Source of the DNA: Parabacteroides sp. FAFU027
GTDB taxonomy: Bacteria > Bacteroidota > Bacteroidia > Bacteroidales > UBA7332
Length of the DNA stretch: 64,000 bases
Direction of reading: 5' to 3'
Assembly (NCBI RefSeq): GCF_022808675.1
Contig: NZ_JAKZKV010000001.1
Coordinates: 496,001-560,000, forward strand
In this document: positions 35,431 through 44,743 of the stretch, in pieces
Numbering within the stretch: position 1 is the stretch's first letter
Layout: each line of letters begins with the position of its first letter
The notes under the pieces: generated by a model
The model's database searches: none
What the model was told of the DNA's origin: nothing
The model's input: the letters and a program-made list of their open reading frames with translations, nothing else
Position numbers and translations under genes: made by a program

Positions 35431-36499
35431 GCTTAAAATGAATTAGTTCTTTAGGGAAAAGAATTTTTTGCAGCACCTTGCTTCTCTGAAGTATTAGAAT
35501 CAATATCAAGGTTAAAAGGAGCGTTGCACACAGGATAATTAGTCCCATAAACAGACTTTCCGTCCATCCTGAAACATGAACCAGATACATCAACCCATTA
35601 TATATAAATAAGTGGAACAGATAAATCTCCAGCGAATATTTGCCTAAAACCCTTAACAATCTAATCCGGCTAAACTCACGCCTGAAAATATATATAAGGG
35701 TAAAGAAAAAGACCGCCAATAAGATATTCCGAATCTCCTCACTGTATGTAGCAGCACCCAGTCCCGGATTTTCCATAAAATCAAAACTCAATATTGCAAA
35801 TACCAACAAGGCTAAACAACCTGCATATATCCGGTGAATACTCTCATGATCAGCTCTTAACCGAAACCGAGGCACGTAACGAAGAATAGAAACAGAGATA
35901 ACTCCCATAGGAAAAAGGAAAAGACTTTGCACTATTCCCAATGGAATCCAGAGCCGTAACTGTGCATACGACGGCAAGCCCAGATAAGCAGAGAAATGAA
36001 CTAAGATCGAAATTGAAAAAAGCAAAATCCTGACTATTTTACCGGAAGTTGAGTAAATATCTCTCAGCAATGAGAATATGAAAAAAGCCGGTAAAAACCA
36101 CAAAAAGTGAAATCCGGTCACCTGCTTGATCTGACTAATCTCACCACGCCAGAAAACCGATAAAAACTGAATCAAATCAAATCCATTACGCAACCACACC
36201 ACAGAATACGCCAGATATGTAACCAGAAAAAACCAAAAATATGGCACATAAAACCTTATAAAATAATTGATTGTACGTTGCAGTGTTAAAGATGAGCGCG
36301 GGTATAAAAAAGGCAGGATAAAAAAGGAGAAATAATGAAACTGGTAGAAATAATTTTGTAAGGGAGAAGAAGTCGGAATTAGCAATGTATTGTGAGCCAT
36401 TACAATGAGGATAATAAAAACACCCTTCATTGCTTCTGATTCTTCTCTTGAGGGACATAGAGGAAAAGTCTCCAATTTTATATTTTGAACTGTTTCCAT
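35417..36499 (-). CDS. Acyltransferase-3 family membrane protein
   Basis: 360 aa with about ten membrane helices. The N-terminal EAMKGVFIILIVMAHNTLL resembles the RxxA..lvvxxH opening of OafA-type O-acyltransferases, with the catalytic His in MAHN; the family's early arginine is not evident. FWFLPAFFIFSLL and the final EIYLFHLFIYNGLMY also fit. It would add acyl (often acetyl) groups to the glycan at the membrane. Lies 34 nt downstream of the next glycosyltransferase gene. Confidence 0.78.
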   Translation of the reverse strand: METVQNIKLETFPLCPSREESEAMKGVFIILIVMAHNTLLIPTSSPLQNYFYQFHYFSFFILPFLYPRSSLTLQRTINYFIRFYVPYFWFFLVTYLAYSVVWLRNGFDLIQFLSVFWRGEISQIKQVTGFHFLWFLPAFFIFSLLRDIYSTSGKIVRILLFSISILVHFSAYLGLPSYAQLRLWIPLGIVQSLFLFPMGVISVSILRYVPRFRLRADHESIHRIYAGCLALLVFAILSFDFMENPGLGAATYSEEIRNILLAVFFFTLIYIFRREFSRIRLLRVLGKYSLEIYLFHLFIYNGLMYLVHVSGWTESLFMGLIILCATLLLTLILILILQRSKVLQKILFPKELIHFKRVLQ

Positions 36500-36533
36500 A
36501 TTCAGGATTCCACTTATTCTTATTTGAAAGCTA

Positions 36534-37676
36534 TCAGCTGTTTATATCATCAAAAATACGCTCTACAAAATTGGAAGCACTATTCCCCGACACATAACTT
36601 TTACGTCGACTAATATCAGATATATACTCCACGGGAGCCTCTAAAAAGTCCCGTAATGACTCTATGGAAAAATCATTGATCAATACACCCAAATTATTGC
36701 GAAAAACCAGTTTTCCCAATAATCCTTGACGGGGAACAACCAATGTTGTATCAAACAAAGCACCATAACCAATACAACCGGAACTAAATGAGGTATTTTC
36801 ATACGGGGCTAAAATATAATCAGCCTGAGCACAACACTCTCCTAATAGTTCATAGCTACAAAACTGGTCATGTATCGTAATCTCAATTTTATTTTCCAAT
36901 AATCTTATCTTGTCATAAAACTCCGTTTTTATCTCAGGATAAACTACTCCGGCAAAAATGATTGCCTTATTTTTGAGGCCTTCTTCTTTTGACTGAAGTA
37001 ATGCGTCCAGAATCCGGATTGTTCCCTTTCTGTTGCACAAACCTCCAAAATGAAGAAACCGAATCTTCTTACTATGTTCGTTCTTATCTTCCGGAGGATT
37101 AATTTCAGGAATCGGGTCGGGTAAAAAGCGGAATTTCGACGTCTTCAATTTCCGGTTAAGATATGAAACTGAGCTGGAATCGTTTAACAGGAAAACTGTC
37201 TTAAAGCCATTGTTTACCGCTAATAACATGTAATTGAAGCTATACAAAACCCGACGAAGAAATGACAAATGCTCCCAATTGTATAAGAACATATTATAAA
37301 TAACTCCAGAAACCTCTGTTTTACGATAACAGGACAAACCAAGCAATGGCATAAACTGTTCCAGGTTAATCAAAAAAACCTTATTTGCTTTGGTCTGACG
37401 GATATACTTCAAGAGAAGATAATTCCTGTAGAATATTTTTACCAGATAAGAACCTTTTGATGAAAGAGATACGTAATTAAGAGGCATCAGTATTATACTA
37501 ATATTGGCTACTTTATCCCAGGTCATCAAAGGCGAATATTTCAGAAATTCATCTTCACGAAATACAAAGAAAAAATCGGCCTCTGAGTCTTGTGTAGCGG
37601 CTTTATAGAAATGGTTCATCCATTCCATAACATGACCACCAAAACCAAAATCAAAAAAGAGTATTCTGTTCTTCAT
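36534..37676 (-). CDS. Glycosyltransferase, GT-B fold (GT4-like)
   Basis: 380 aa. The opening KNRILFFDFGFGGHVMEWMNH, donor-domain start IRFLHFGGLCNRKGTIRILDAL and the late YILAPYENTSFSSGCIGYGA suggest a GT-B enzyme. The usual EX7E motif is not clear. Its start overlaps the upstream acetyltransferase gene by 26 bp. Sugar unknown. Confidence 0.7.
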   Translation of the reverse strand: MKNRILFFDFGFGGHVMEWMNHFYKAATQDSEADFFFVFREDEFLKYSPLMTWDKVANISIILMPLNYVSLSSKGSYLVKIFYRNYLLLKYIRQTKANKVFLINLEQFMPLLGLSCYRKTEVSGVIYNMFLYNWEHLSFLRRVLYSFNYMLLAVNNGFKTVFLLNDSSSVSYLNRKLKTSKFRFLPDPIPEINPPEDKNEHSKKIRFLHFGGLCNRKGTIRILDALLQSKEEGLKNKAIIFAGVVYPEIKTEFYDKIRLLENKIEITIHDQFCSYELLGECCAQADYILAPYENTSFSSGCIGYGALFDTTLVVPRQGLLGKLVFRNNLGVLINDFSIESLRDFLEAPVEYISDISRRKSYVSGNSASNFVERIFDDINS

Positions 37677-38199
37677 TATCTTTTTCGCTCTTTGAAATTA
37701 TTCTGGCCGGCACTCCGACGGCAATACTATTATCAGGCACATCTCTGATTACAACAGCATTAGCACCGATAGAAACATCATTTCCCACATGCACTGCTCC
37801 CAAAATCTTAGCACCGGCTCCAATATCGACATTATCACCCAGCACAGGTAAATCAAAATCTTCCCGACGGTTTCCCAAAGTTACGCCATGACGAATGGTG
37901 CAGTTCTCGCCAATATGAACTCCGGAGTTTATCACAATACAACCATAATGAAAAATCCGTAATCCGGGACCGATTGAAGCTCCTCTCGCAATGTGTATCC
38001 CGGAGAAGAAACAGGTAATCATATAAATAGGTAGATGTAATAAATTCAGCAACCATCGGACAGGAACAAATCGGATCTGCCTCAACGAATGCCCTATACG
38101 AAAAAGGATAATAACCCCAATTGAGGGTTCGAACCACTCAAACTTGCCGTGACTCTTATATCTTTTCAGGTCTGATTTTATGATTTTCCAGAACTCCAT
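37651..38199 (-). CDS. Serine acetyltransferase-like hexapeptide acyltransferase
   Basis: 182 aa left-handed beta-helix protein of the CysE/WcaB group. Hexapeptide turns are plain (GVHIGENCTIRHGVTLG, VDIGAGAKILGAVHVG, VSIGANAVVIRDVPDNSIAVG), and the catalytic His is in FHYGCIVI or CTIRHGV. The short N-terminal helical part fits sugar O-acetyltransferases of polysaccharide loci better than true CysE (about 270 aa). Uses acetyl-CoA in the cytoplasm. Confidence 0.88.
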   Translation of the reverse strand: MEFWKIIKSDLKRYKSHGKFEWFEPSIGVIILFRIGHSLRQIRFVPVRWLLNLLHLPIYMITCFFSGIHIARGASIGPGLRIFHYGCIVINSGVHIGENCTIRHGVTLGNRREDFDLPVLGDNVDIGAGAKILGAVHVGNDVSIGANAVVIRDVPDNSIAVGVPARIISKSEKDNEEQNTLF

Positions 38200-38210
38200 A
38201 TTCCATAATT

Positions 38211-39146
38211 TTATTGTCCGAACAGCTTCTTGAGTATTATCTTAATCTGCTTATAGCCCAGATTGTATTTACAGAGAAAGAATCCAATCTTTCCAATCGG
38301 GCGTAAATCCTGATGTTTCCGGAATCTGTTCCAAATAACTGTATCGACAGAGACATCAACTTCAGGATACAGTTCTCCCTCGAAAAGTTCAACAAAGTGT
38401 CGTCTGTCCGCCAGACCGTTATGAGTCGCCTGAGCTGAATAGCCTTTGATTTGCACTTTTGATTTCACCGGATAGACTGTAAATGCATTATTTCGGAACT
38501 GAGAATAACAGAACCGGATAGCCCATGAATTCATGCGCCCCATTTGCTGTAATTCCAGCAAACGATACATATCGTTTCCCGTCATATCAAAAGCGATTCT
38601 ATCCTTCCGGTTGGAAGAAAAAGTTTCAAAGTCTTTCACCTGCCAGTCCACTTTACACCACCTATCAAGCCAGGTCGCCCAACCGTGAGAGGATGCTCTT
38701 CCAAACAAAAAAACATCATGAGGATAAAATGTCGGAATCTCTATCGGTGGCGAATATCCGGCAATCGACCAAATATTCTTACGGTAAGCGTACATCTCCA
38801 GGCATTGATTCATATAGTCCAGAAAATCTGAGGCAACCACCAAATCATCTTCCATCACTATTGCCTTTTCATGCAACAATATAACCTCGTTGGTTCCTTC
38901 AATAATTGAACGTGCAAGTCCTTTATTTTGAATTGCATAATGAATATGTACCTGTTCAAACCCCTCAATAGATGAAACAAACCGCCTTACTTCATCAACT
39001 ACGATTATCTCTTCGGCAACTTTTGCAGCATCAGAAAAAATATACAACTGAGTATGCTTCGCCAATTTATTTCGAAGCAAAGACTCAACGGTACATTTTG
39101 TTTCGTTCAGTCTATTGTATACAAAGAGAATTACAGGCGCATACAT
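38211..39146 (-). CDS. GT-A glycosyltransferase, GNT-I-like
   Basis: 311 aa. The opening APVILFVYNRLNETKCTVESLL, the metal-binding VMEDDLVVASDFLDYMN (EDD) and SSHGWATWLDRW match a bacterial group related to GT2/GNT-I transferases, common in Bacteroidota capsule loci. Sugar unknown. Follows the GT2 gene at 39192. Confidence 0.8.
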   Translation of the reverse strand: MYAPVILFVYNRLNETKCTVESLLRNKLAKHTQLYIFSDAAKVAEEIIVVDEVRRFVSSIEGFEQVHIHYAIQNKGLARSIIEGTNEVILLHEKAIVMEDDLVVASDFLDYMNQCLEMYAYRKNIWSIAGYSPPIEIPTFYPHDVFLFGRASSHGWATWLDRWCKVDWQVKDFETFSSNRKDRIAFDMTGNDMYRLLELQQMGRMNSWAIRFCYSQFRNNAFTVYPVKSKVQIKGYSAQATHNGLADRRHFVELFEGELYPEVDVSVDTVIWNRFRKHQDLRPIGKIGFFLCKYNLGYKQIKIILKKLFGQ

Positions 39147-39191
39147 TTTGGCACGGTTTTTAATCGTTCATCTATTGCTAGCTATTTATTT

Positions 39192-40178
39192 TCAGTGTCT
39201 TTTATTGTACTGGCTTCGGTGACTAAATGCCTTTAACCGCCATTTTACCGGCAAGATAATCAGCAACGCATAGGCAATATATTTCAATTTAAATTCAAAT
39301 CTCAATGCGCTCAGGAGCGATCGGAAAGCGGCTTTATTCTCGCCCAATCGTAGATAAACGGATGCTCTCATTTCAAACCAGCGTCCAATATATGGTTTTA
39401 ACCCATGAGCCCGCGTTTCTTTCCATAAAATCATCAGCTCTGCTCCGACCTTATTTTGGGGATCGGGCAATCTTTTGGGTTTGAAATCAGCACTTTCCGG
39501 TTGGTTAAATACGGCAAGAGGCAAAAGTGAATAGGCTATTGAATATCGGGCTGCCAATCTAGCCCAGGTCAACAGATCCTCACCAGAATGAATCCCAACC
39601 GGAAATCCGTGAACATTGTTCAAGGCTGCTTTCGATATCACAACATTGCTTGACCAGATGGGAGGATGTGAATGAGAAGCTACTTCAAAATAGTTTTTCA
39701 GAATCCCGTCAGTACCACAGATATGAAGGTTATTCAGTTTTAAGTCCGAATAAACGCCTTCTCCATGATAAAACCGGTAAGCGGTTGCAAACAAGTCACA
39801 ATGCTCTCCATACTTTTGTATTAATCCGACAATTGTAGCCAGATACTGTGATTCCCAGGTATCATCAGCATCAAGGAGAGAAATGTAATCATATTGAGCC
39901 TCCATTATTCCTCTGTTCCTGGCTCTTGAAACACCACCGTTAGGCTGACTTACAAGTGAAAACTTCCCATCCTGGGTGACCCAGTGATCCTGGGATATTT
40001 CCACTATTTTATATCCTTTGTCAATCAAAAAGTCAATTACAACCTGAGTGCTTCCATCTGTAGATCCGTCATTAATCAAGATCACCTCATAACTTTGGAA
40101 AGTCTGATTGAGAACGGCTCTTAATGTATCTGCAATTGTTTGAGCTTTGTTATACAATGGAATGACAATACTAATCAT
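39192..40178 (-). CDS. GT2 family glycosyltransferase
   Basis: 328 aa. GT-A core: SIVIPLYNKAQTIADTLRAVL, ILINDGSTDGSTQ, GVSRARNRGI and the metal site LLDADDTW. IHSGEDLLTWARLA is the late acidic helix. The C-terminal helix is followed by hydrophobic residues (IAYALLIILPV), suggesting membrane contact. The 3-nt gap to the polymerase-like gene shows tight linkage. Confidence 0.88.
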   Translation of the reverse strand: MISIVIPLYNKAQTIADTLRAVLNQTFQSYEVILINDGSTDGSTQVVIDFLIDKGYKIVEISQDHWVTQDGKFSLVSQPNGGVSRARNRGIMEAQYDYISLLDADDTWESQYLATIVGLIQKYGEHCDLFATAYRFYHGEGVYSDLKLNNLHICGTDGILKNYFEVASHSHPPIWSSNVVISKAALNNVHGFPVGIHSGEDLLTWARLAARYSIAYSLLPLAVFNQPESADFKPKRLPDPQNKVGAELMILWKETRAHGLKPYIGRWFEMRASVYLRLGENKAAFRSLLSALRFEFKLKYIAYALLIILPVKWRLKAFSHRSQYNKRH

Positions 40179-40181
40179 AAA

Positions 40182-41405
40182 TCAAACTGTTTCATAATTT
40201 TCAATCAAACGGGCCGGATCTTCAGCCTCCTCTTTCCGGAAAGTCAGATTATATCTGCGTATCCAATACAAACGACTAAACACAATCCCTATCATTGCAA
40301 ATTGGAAGTTCCCGAAGAAGATCGAATACTTTAATATATTATCGGTGTACATAAGTGTAAAAAAGGGCAGAAAAAGCGTCATTGCCGAAGTGTACATCCA
40401 ATAGGTAAATTTATCCTGAATATCATTTCTATGGTAAAGCATCAATAGTGCTAAAGCGATAAAACCCAATAACATCAACCCTAAGCCCACATATCCGTAA
40501 TTATATCTTACTGCCAGATAATCGTTGTGCACCTCTTTCACCTTTAATCCTTTATTTTCCAATAGTTTAAGATCCGCCCTTGGACCATTACCCCAAACTG
40601 GAGATTCTTCAAGTCCCGGAGTCAATAGGGAGTACAGATAAATCCTTCCATTCGTATTAAAATGCTTATTCCCGTAATTAAGATCTTCGATTGACCCACC
40701 CACCTTTCCGAAATTCTTTTCCTGAAAAGCTTTTAAGTTGAAAATAGCGATACCGAGAAACCCGATAACAGCAATAACAAAGCCTTTCTTAATAAAATTG
40801 CGGTTTGCAAAATGTCCGATCGCTACAAGCAATACCGCCACTGCGCCAGTACGGGTTACCATATATACCGGAAAAAAAAGGCAACATACATATCCTATAA
40901 TACCAATCCAGTTTTTGGTGTTAAAATAGTAGCATAAAAATAATGACGCAAAAACCGTCAAAGTCATTACTGTGGATGCCGAAAACGGAGTGACCTGGTA
41001 CAATAACAACGAAATAAAGCAGATCGTAAAAAAAACAACAATAAACTGTTTTGCGAACTGATATAACTTATCAATTACCCAATCCGTGTATATCAAAGTA
41101 GATGCTGCATATCCTACCAATATTGAAACCAGGTATTGAAAAGATAGCTGAACTCCCAGAAATGAAAAGTCAAACAGGTTATACCCCAAAATATAAACCA
41201 CAAACGGTAACCAGACCCAAAGAGGAATTGTTATCCTTTTCCCTGTCAATAAAGTTATTACGGCCACTATCAACATTATCATCCATGCCCATCCTCTAAG
41301 CGAAAAACCGTATAGATAGAAAGGAACAAATGGTATAATATTCAGATAGGGTAAAATTGTCGTAAATACTATCCATCGGAAAAAATTCAGAGTTTGCTTT
41401 TCCAT
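40182..41405 (-). CDS. O-antigen ligase/polymerase-like membrane protein
   Basis: 407 aa with roughly ten to twelve helices. A periplasmic loop with PGLEESPVWGNGPRADLKLLENKGLKVKEVHNDYLAVRYNYG includes the H-N-D-Y motif typical of the Wzy_C/WaaL superfamily (the string here is a reading of one loop; the key residues are the Gly-Asn-Gly and HNDY). Either a Wzy polymerase or a WaaL-type ligase that joins finished glycan to lipid A core; the two cannot be told apart here. Wzx and Wzz are not seen in the locus, and an ABC exporter is, which favours a ligase. Confidence 0.8.
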   Translation of the reverse strand: MEKQTLNFFRWIVFTTILPYLNIIPFVPFYLYGFSLRGWAWMIMLIVAVITLLTGKRITIPLWVWLPFVVYILGYNLFDFSFLGVQLSFQYLVSILVGYAASTLIYTDWVIDKLYQFAKQFIVVFFTICFISLLLYQVTPFSASTVMTLTVFASLFLCYYFNTKNWIGIIGYVCCLFFPVYMVTRTGAVAVLLVAIGHFANRNFIKKGFVIAVIGFLGIAIFNLKAFQEKNFGKVGGSIEDLNYGNKHFNTNGRIYLYSLLTPGLEESPVWGNGPRADLKLLENKGLKVKEVHNDYLAVRYNYGYVGLGLMLLGFIALALLMLYHRNDIQDKFTYWMYTSAMTLFLPFFTLMYTDNILKYSIFFGNFQFAMIGIVFSRLYWIRRYNLTFRKEEAEDPARLIENYETV

Positions 41406-41455
41406 ATTTAAGTTGTTAACTTAAGGCCATGGTTTTACATTGTGAAATCCGGAAA

Positions 41456-42634
41456 TCAGGAAAACGGTTGATACAAATCTCTCACGGCGTTCTTATATGT
41501 CTCATAGCCATATTTATCAGCAACCGCTTTTCCGTTGCCCCCCAGTTGCGCCCGCAATACTTTATTATCTAATAACATAGAACAAGTTTGTGCAAGCCCC
41601 GTCACATCACCCGGTGATATCAATATACCATTTACCTTATCTTCAACGACTTCAGGCAGTCCCCCTACCCTGAATGCTACGACCGGAATACCGGACGAAA
41701 GAGCCTCCAGTGCAATCAGCCCAAAACCTTCATACCGAGAGGGACACACACAGATATCAAATATCTGCTCCAGAGTAATAGTATCTTCCGGAGATTGTTT
41801 ACCCATCCAGATAATCCGGTCATTGATTCCAAGATTCTGTGCCTTTGCTTCTAACTCAGCCCTACAATTTCCATCTCCGATAATTAATAAAACTGATTCC
41901 TGCATCTCTTTATATATCAGCGAATAAGAATCAAGGAGCAAATCAACTCCTTTGATTTGACTTAAACGGGCAACTGCACCAATGACTTGCTTTTCCTCTA
42001 TTCCCAATGTCATTTTCACTTGATCAACATTTGTATTTGCTCTGATTCGATTAATTCTATCAAGATCTATCGTATTGTATAAAAGGACCACATTGTGTGG
42101 CCATTTATCACCAAACCAAGAATCCAGGACATGTTTTGATATACCTGTAAAGCGGGTTGTGAATAATACGGCCATTCTCAGATACAAATGATGAAATTTC
42201 CCATATGGTGCTCCAGATTGATGAACCGTTGCAAATAAATACCTTATACCTAATAGATTAAACAGCAGAATCGGCAGAGCACCCGGATCCATATACTGGA
42301 CATGAGCGATCTCCGGTCGGTATAATTTCACTATTTCCCTTAAACTATGCCATAAAAAGGAGATCTTCTTAAGACCTTTTGGACGCCTCCAGCTATCATT
42401 TCCGGATTGATCCTTAGTCGCTTCAGGTGATAACAAACATACAATTGCACCAACTTTGCGATACTCATCCACCATCAGCGGATCCCATTCAAAATAGCAG
42501 GCGATAATTACCCTGAATTTTAGTTCAGACAGTGCTCTCGCAAGATAAAGTGTCTGATTTTCAGTTCCACCAATAAGTAAACAGGGAATACTGATAACGA
42601 CCGTTTTATGCTTATTGTTTTTTCGCTTGTTCAT
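41456..42634 (-). CDS. GT4 family glycosyltransferase
   Basis: 392 aa, GT-B. Acceptor loop GGTENQTLYLARALSEL, donor domain GAVARLSQIKGVDLLLDSY, and CPSRYEGFGLIALEALSSGIP (EX7E: E-G-F...E-A). Its C-terminal regions are complete. It heads the downstream half of the locus, after an internal terminator at 42808-42838. Confidence 0.9.
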   Translation of the reverse strand: MNKRKNNKHKTVVISIPCLLIGGTENQTLYLARALSELKFRVIIACYFEWDPLMVDEYRKVGAIVCLLSPEATKDQSGNDSWRRPKGLKKISFLWHSLREIVKLYRPEIAHVQYMDPGALPILLFNLLGIRYLFATVHQSGAPYGKFHHLYLRMAVLFTTRFTGISKHVLDSWFGDKWPHNVVLLYNTIDLDRINRIRANTNVDQVKMTLGIEEKQVIGAVARLSQIKGVDLLLDSYSLIYKEMQESVLLIIGDGNCRAELEAKAQNLGINDRIIWMGKQSPEDTITLEQIFDICVCPSRYEGFGLIALEALSSGIPVVAFRVGGLPEVVEDKVNGILISPGDVTGLAQTCSMLLDNKVLRAQLGGNGKAVADKYGYETYKNAVRDLYQPFS

Positions 42635-42807
42635 TACAGAACATAAATAATAATATACAATAGCTTATCAATACTGATGAGATCCTCTGTGCAGCAATCT
42701 CTAATAATGAAACAAGAAAAGGGAGAAGTAAGTTTTTATGTTTCAGTATATAACTTAATGCTCATTCACAATTAACATTCCTATGAATGCCCAAATGTTT
42801 CGTTTCA

Positions 42808-42838
42808 TAAAAAAGCCAACCTCAATTCGGGGTTGGCT
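42808..42838 (-). terminator. Internal terminator of the polysaccharide locus
   Basis: Arms 42814-42821 and 42831-42838 (AGCCAACC/GGTTGGCT) with TTTTTTATG on the - strand, 10 nt after the stop of the FemAB-like gene. The locus is thus probably two transcripts, or one with read-through. I saw no good promoter in 42640-42800. Confidence 0.8.
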
Positions 42839-42847
42839 GATTCAATA

Positions 42848-43903
42848 TCAAAGTTTGTTTTTCATGTCTACGAAACAATTTCGAAAACGACTGATCAGGG
42901 ATGGATTATTGATTCTGACCTGATAAAGTTTTTGTACAGAATCAGTCCATCCGCTTTTGTAATTCTCTTCTCCCCGCAGATGATCAAAAATATCTACTTT
43001 GTGCCCGAGCGCCCATTGATTAAGGTAAAGCAAATGAATCTTTCCCGGTGAAAAGTGAAGGAAATCAGGATGAGTAGCTGGCAGATAGTAGTAAAACACA
43101 TTTCGCTCACAGAAACCGAGATGCCAACTGACAGGTTGATTACCAAGCATTAATGTAGAAAAATGAAGAAATCCGTCGTCTAATGCACTTCTTACGATTG
43201 CATCATGCAAATTCGGAGCCTGATACGATTTTGGGTAACGTTGTTTATGGAAAGCTAACAGACAATGAAGCTGGGTGAATACTTCATCCAGTTCATGTTT
43301 CGAATAAACTTTCAGGGAGAGATTACCTCTTTCTGTCAATCTACGCTGTTGACGGTTAAGGTCTCCACGCAGGGATGTCCGTAACGATCTTTGAAATGCA
43401 GCAAAATCATCAAACTTCGAAAGATGGAGCTGAGGACAAATTTCAGACTTATACTTTATGGAGGTTTGAAGAAAAGGTGATACTTCCCTTATTCCACTTA
43501 AGATGATTTCGTCTGCATCTGAATCAGAAGTTATTGCACGGATAAAAAAACCGACCAGATTATGCTTTAAATGTGAAGGTATTTCGCCTATTACTAATGG
43601 ATCAAGATAGTCAAAATCTGAAAACCCGACAGGCACGATTAATTTCTGGAAAATATTTTTCCAGTTACGGCGCCAGATAACAAGGGGGTAGAAAAGCTTA
43701 AAACCATCAAATTCAGCGCACCAGAAATAAGGCGTGATGTTCTGAATCTGACGATAACTATTCAGCCAGGCCAATCCCATTGAAGGATGATGAAACACTG
43801 AAGCAGTATTGCATTTGTCATAAAACTCCCTCCATAAACCGGTAGTTCGTTCAGAAAAGACCTCTTCCCAGGATGTTATCCAATGCCATTTGATATTTTC
43901 CAT
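42848..43903 (-). CDS. FemAB-like / CelD-type N-acyltransferase
   Basis: 351 aa, tandem GNAT-like fold (Acetyltransf_6 type). SVFHHPSMGLAWLNSY near the N-terminus, SLRGDLNRQQRRL in the middle, and RYPKSYQAPN, then YYLPATHPDFLHFSPGKIHLLYLNQWA with FDHLRGEENYKSGW at the end are characteristic. Members acylate amines using acyl-CoA or aminoacyl donors. Its position next to a PIG-L deacetylase suggests action on a freed sugar amine. Confidence 0.8.
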   Translation of the reverse strand: MENIKWHWITSWEEVFSERTTGLWREFYDKCNTASVFHHPSMGLAWLNSYRQIQNITPYFWCAEFDGFKLFYPLVIWRRNWKNIFQKLIVPVGFSDFDYLDPLVIGEIPSHLKHNLVGFFIRAITSDSDADEIILSGIREVSPFLQTSIKYKSEICPQLHLSKFDDFAAFQRSLRTSLRGDLNRQQRRLTERGNLSLKVYSKHELDEVFTQLHCLLAFHKQRYPKSYQAPNLHDAIVRSALDDGFLHFSTLMLGNQPVSWHLGFCERNVFYYYLPATHPDFLHFSPGKIHLLYLNQWALGHKVDIFDHLRGEENYKSGWTDSVQKLYQVRINNPSLISRFRNCFVDMKNKL

Positions 43904-43908
43904 GAACC

Positions 43909-44727
43909 TTAGAGTATTAGTTCCACAACTTCAAACTTCCACTTATTGGATGACAAAAACGCTTTAGGTAAAGCACCGATCCAGGGAACTCCATCCGCAT
44001 CTTTTTCTTTGAGATATAGGTCTATGAGTCTCAGTTTCTCCTCTCTCACTTCTGTAACCGGCAACAAACTATAATGCCGTTTATCCATTCTCAAAACATT
44101 CATAATCGACTGCTGATACCAGGCCCAAACCCAGAATCCATACAATCTGCAACGATTATCCTTACTCAGGCGACGCGCCAGATCAAAGGCCGTCACATGA
44201 TCAAAAGGCCAGTAATCAGCCTCATGTGTCACAAGAATAGTATTTATCTGATTCTCTCTGATAAACTCAGACAAAATGGAATAAGAATTTCGGGTAACCG
44301 GATCAGCTGATAGTTCAGAAGGAGCAAGTTCGCTAAGACAACCATCAGGTAAATGGAGGCGTTTCACATTCTGATGTATGATTTTCAGCCTGTTTAGCGC
44401 CAACTTTGAAGTTTCAATCCGGTTATGTTTGACTTCATGCGCGGGAATATGAGACCGGCTATGCTCTCCATCTGTCAGAAAACAAATAAAGATATTCTCC
44501 ATCATATCAGAGACTTCCTCTTTATAGTAAAGATCCCGATATCGTAACAGATACCCACCCAGACCGAATATTTCATCATCAGGATGAGGTGCGATGATCA
44601 AAATACGGGCATCCGGGGAAAACAGTTGACTTGTTACCTCGGCATTCTCCTTTACAGGTCGCATGATACGCCTTTTAATCCAAAGGGAAATTAAACGAAG
44701 AAACTGTTCCAGATATAACCTAATCAT
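43909..44727 (-). CDS. PIG-L family deacetylase
   Basis: 272 aa from the preferred start at 44727 (MIRLYLEQFLRLISLW); a longer reading to 44820 would overlap the upstream gene by 77 bp. The zinc site is visible as APHPDDEIFGLGGYLL, with a later H-x2-H type motif (FDHVTAFDLARRL). Such enzymes remove N-acetyl groups from sugars (GlcNAc-PI, mycothiol precursors, glycan units). The N-terminus may be membrane-associated. Confidence 0.88.
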   Translation of the reverse strand: MIRLYLEQFLRLISLWIKRRIMRPVKENAEVTSQLFSPDARILIIAPHPDDEIFGLGGYLLRYRDLYYKEEVSDMMENIFICFLTDGEHSRSHIPAHEVKHNRIETSKLALNRLKIIHQNVKRLHLPDGCLSELAPSELSADPVTRNSYSILSEFIRENQINTILVTHEADYWPFDHVTAFDLARRLSKDNRCRLYGFWVWAWYQQSIMNVLRMDKRHYSLLPVTEVREEKLRLIDLYLKEKDADGVPWIGALPKAFLSSNKWKFEVVELIL

Positions 44728-44743
44728 ATTCAAAGGTATAAAT

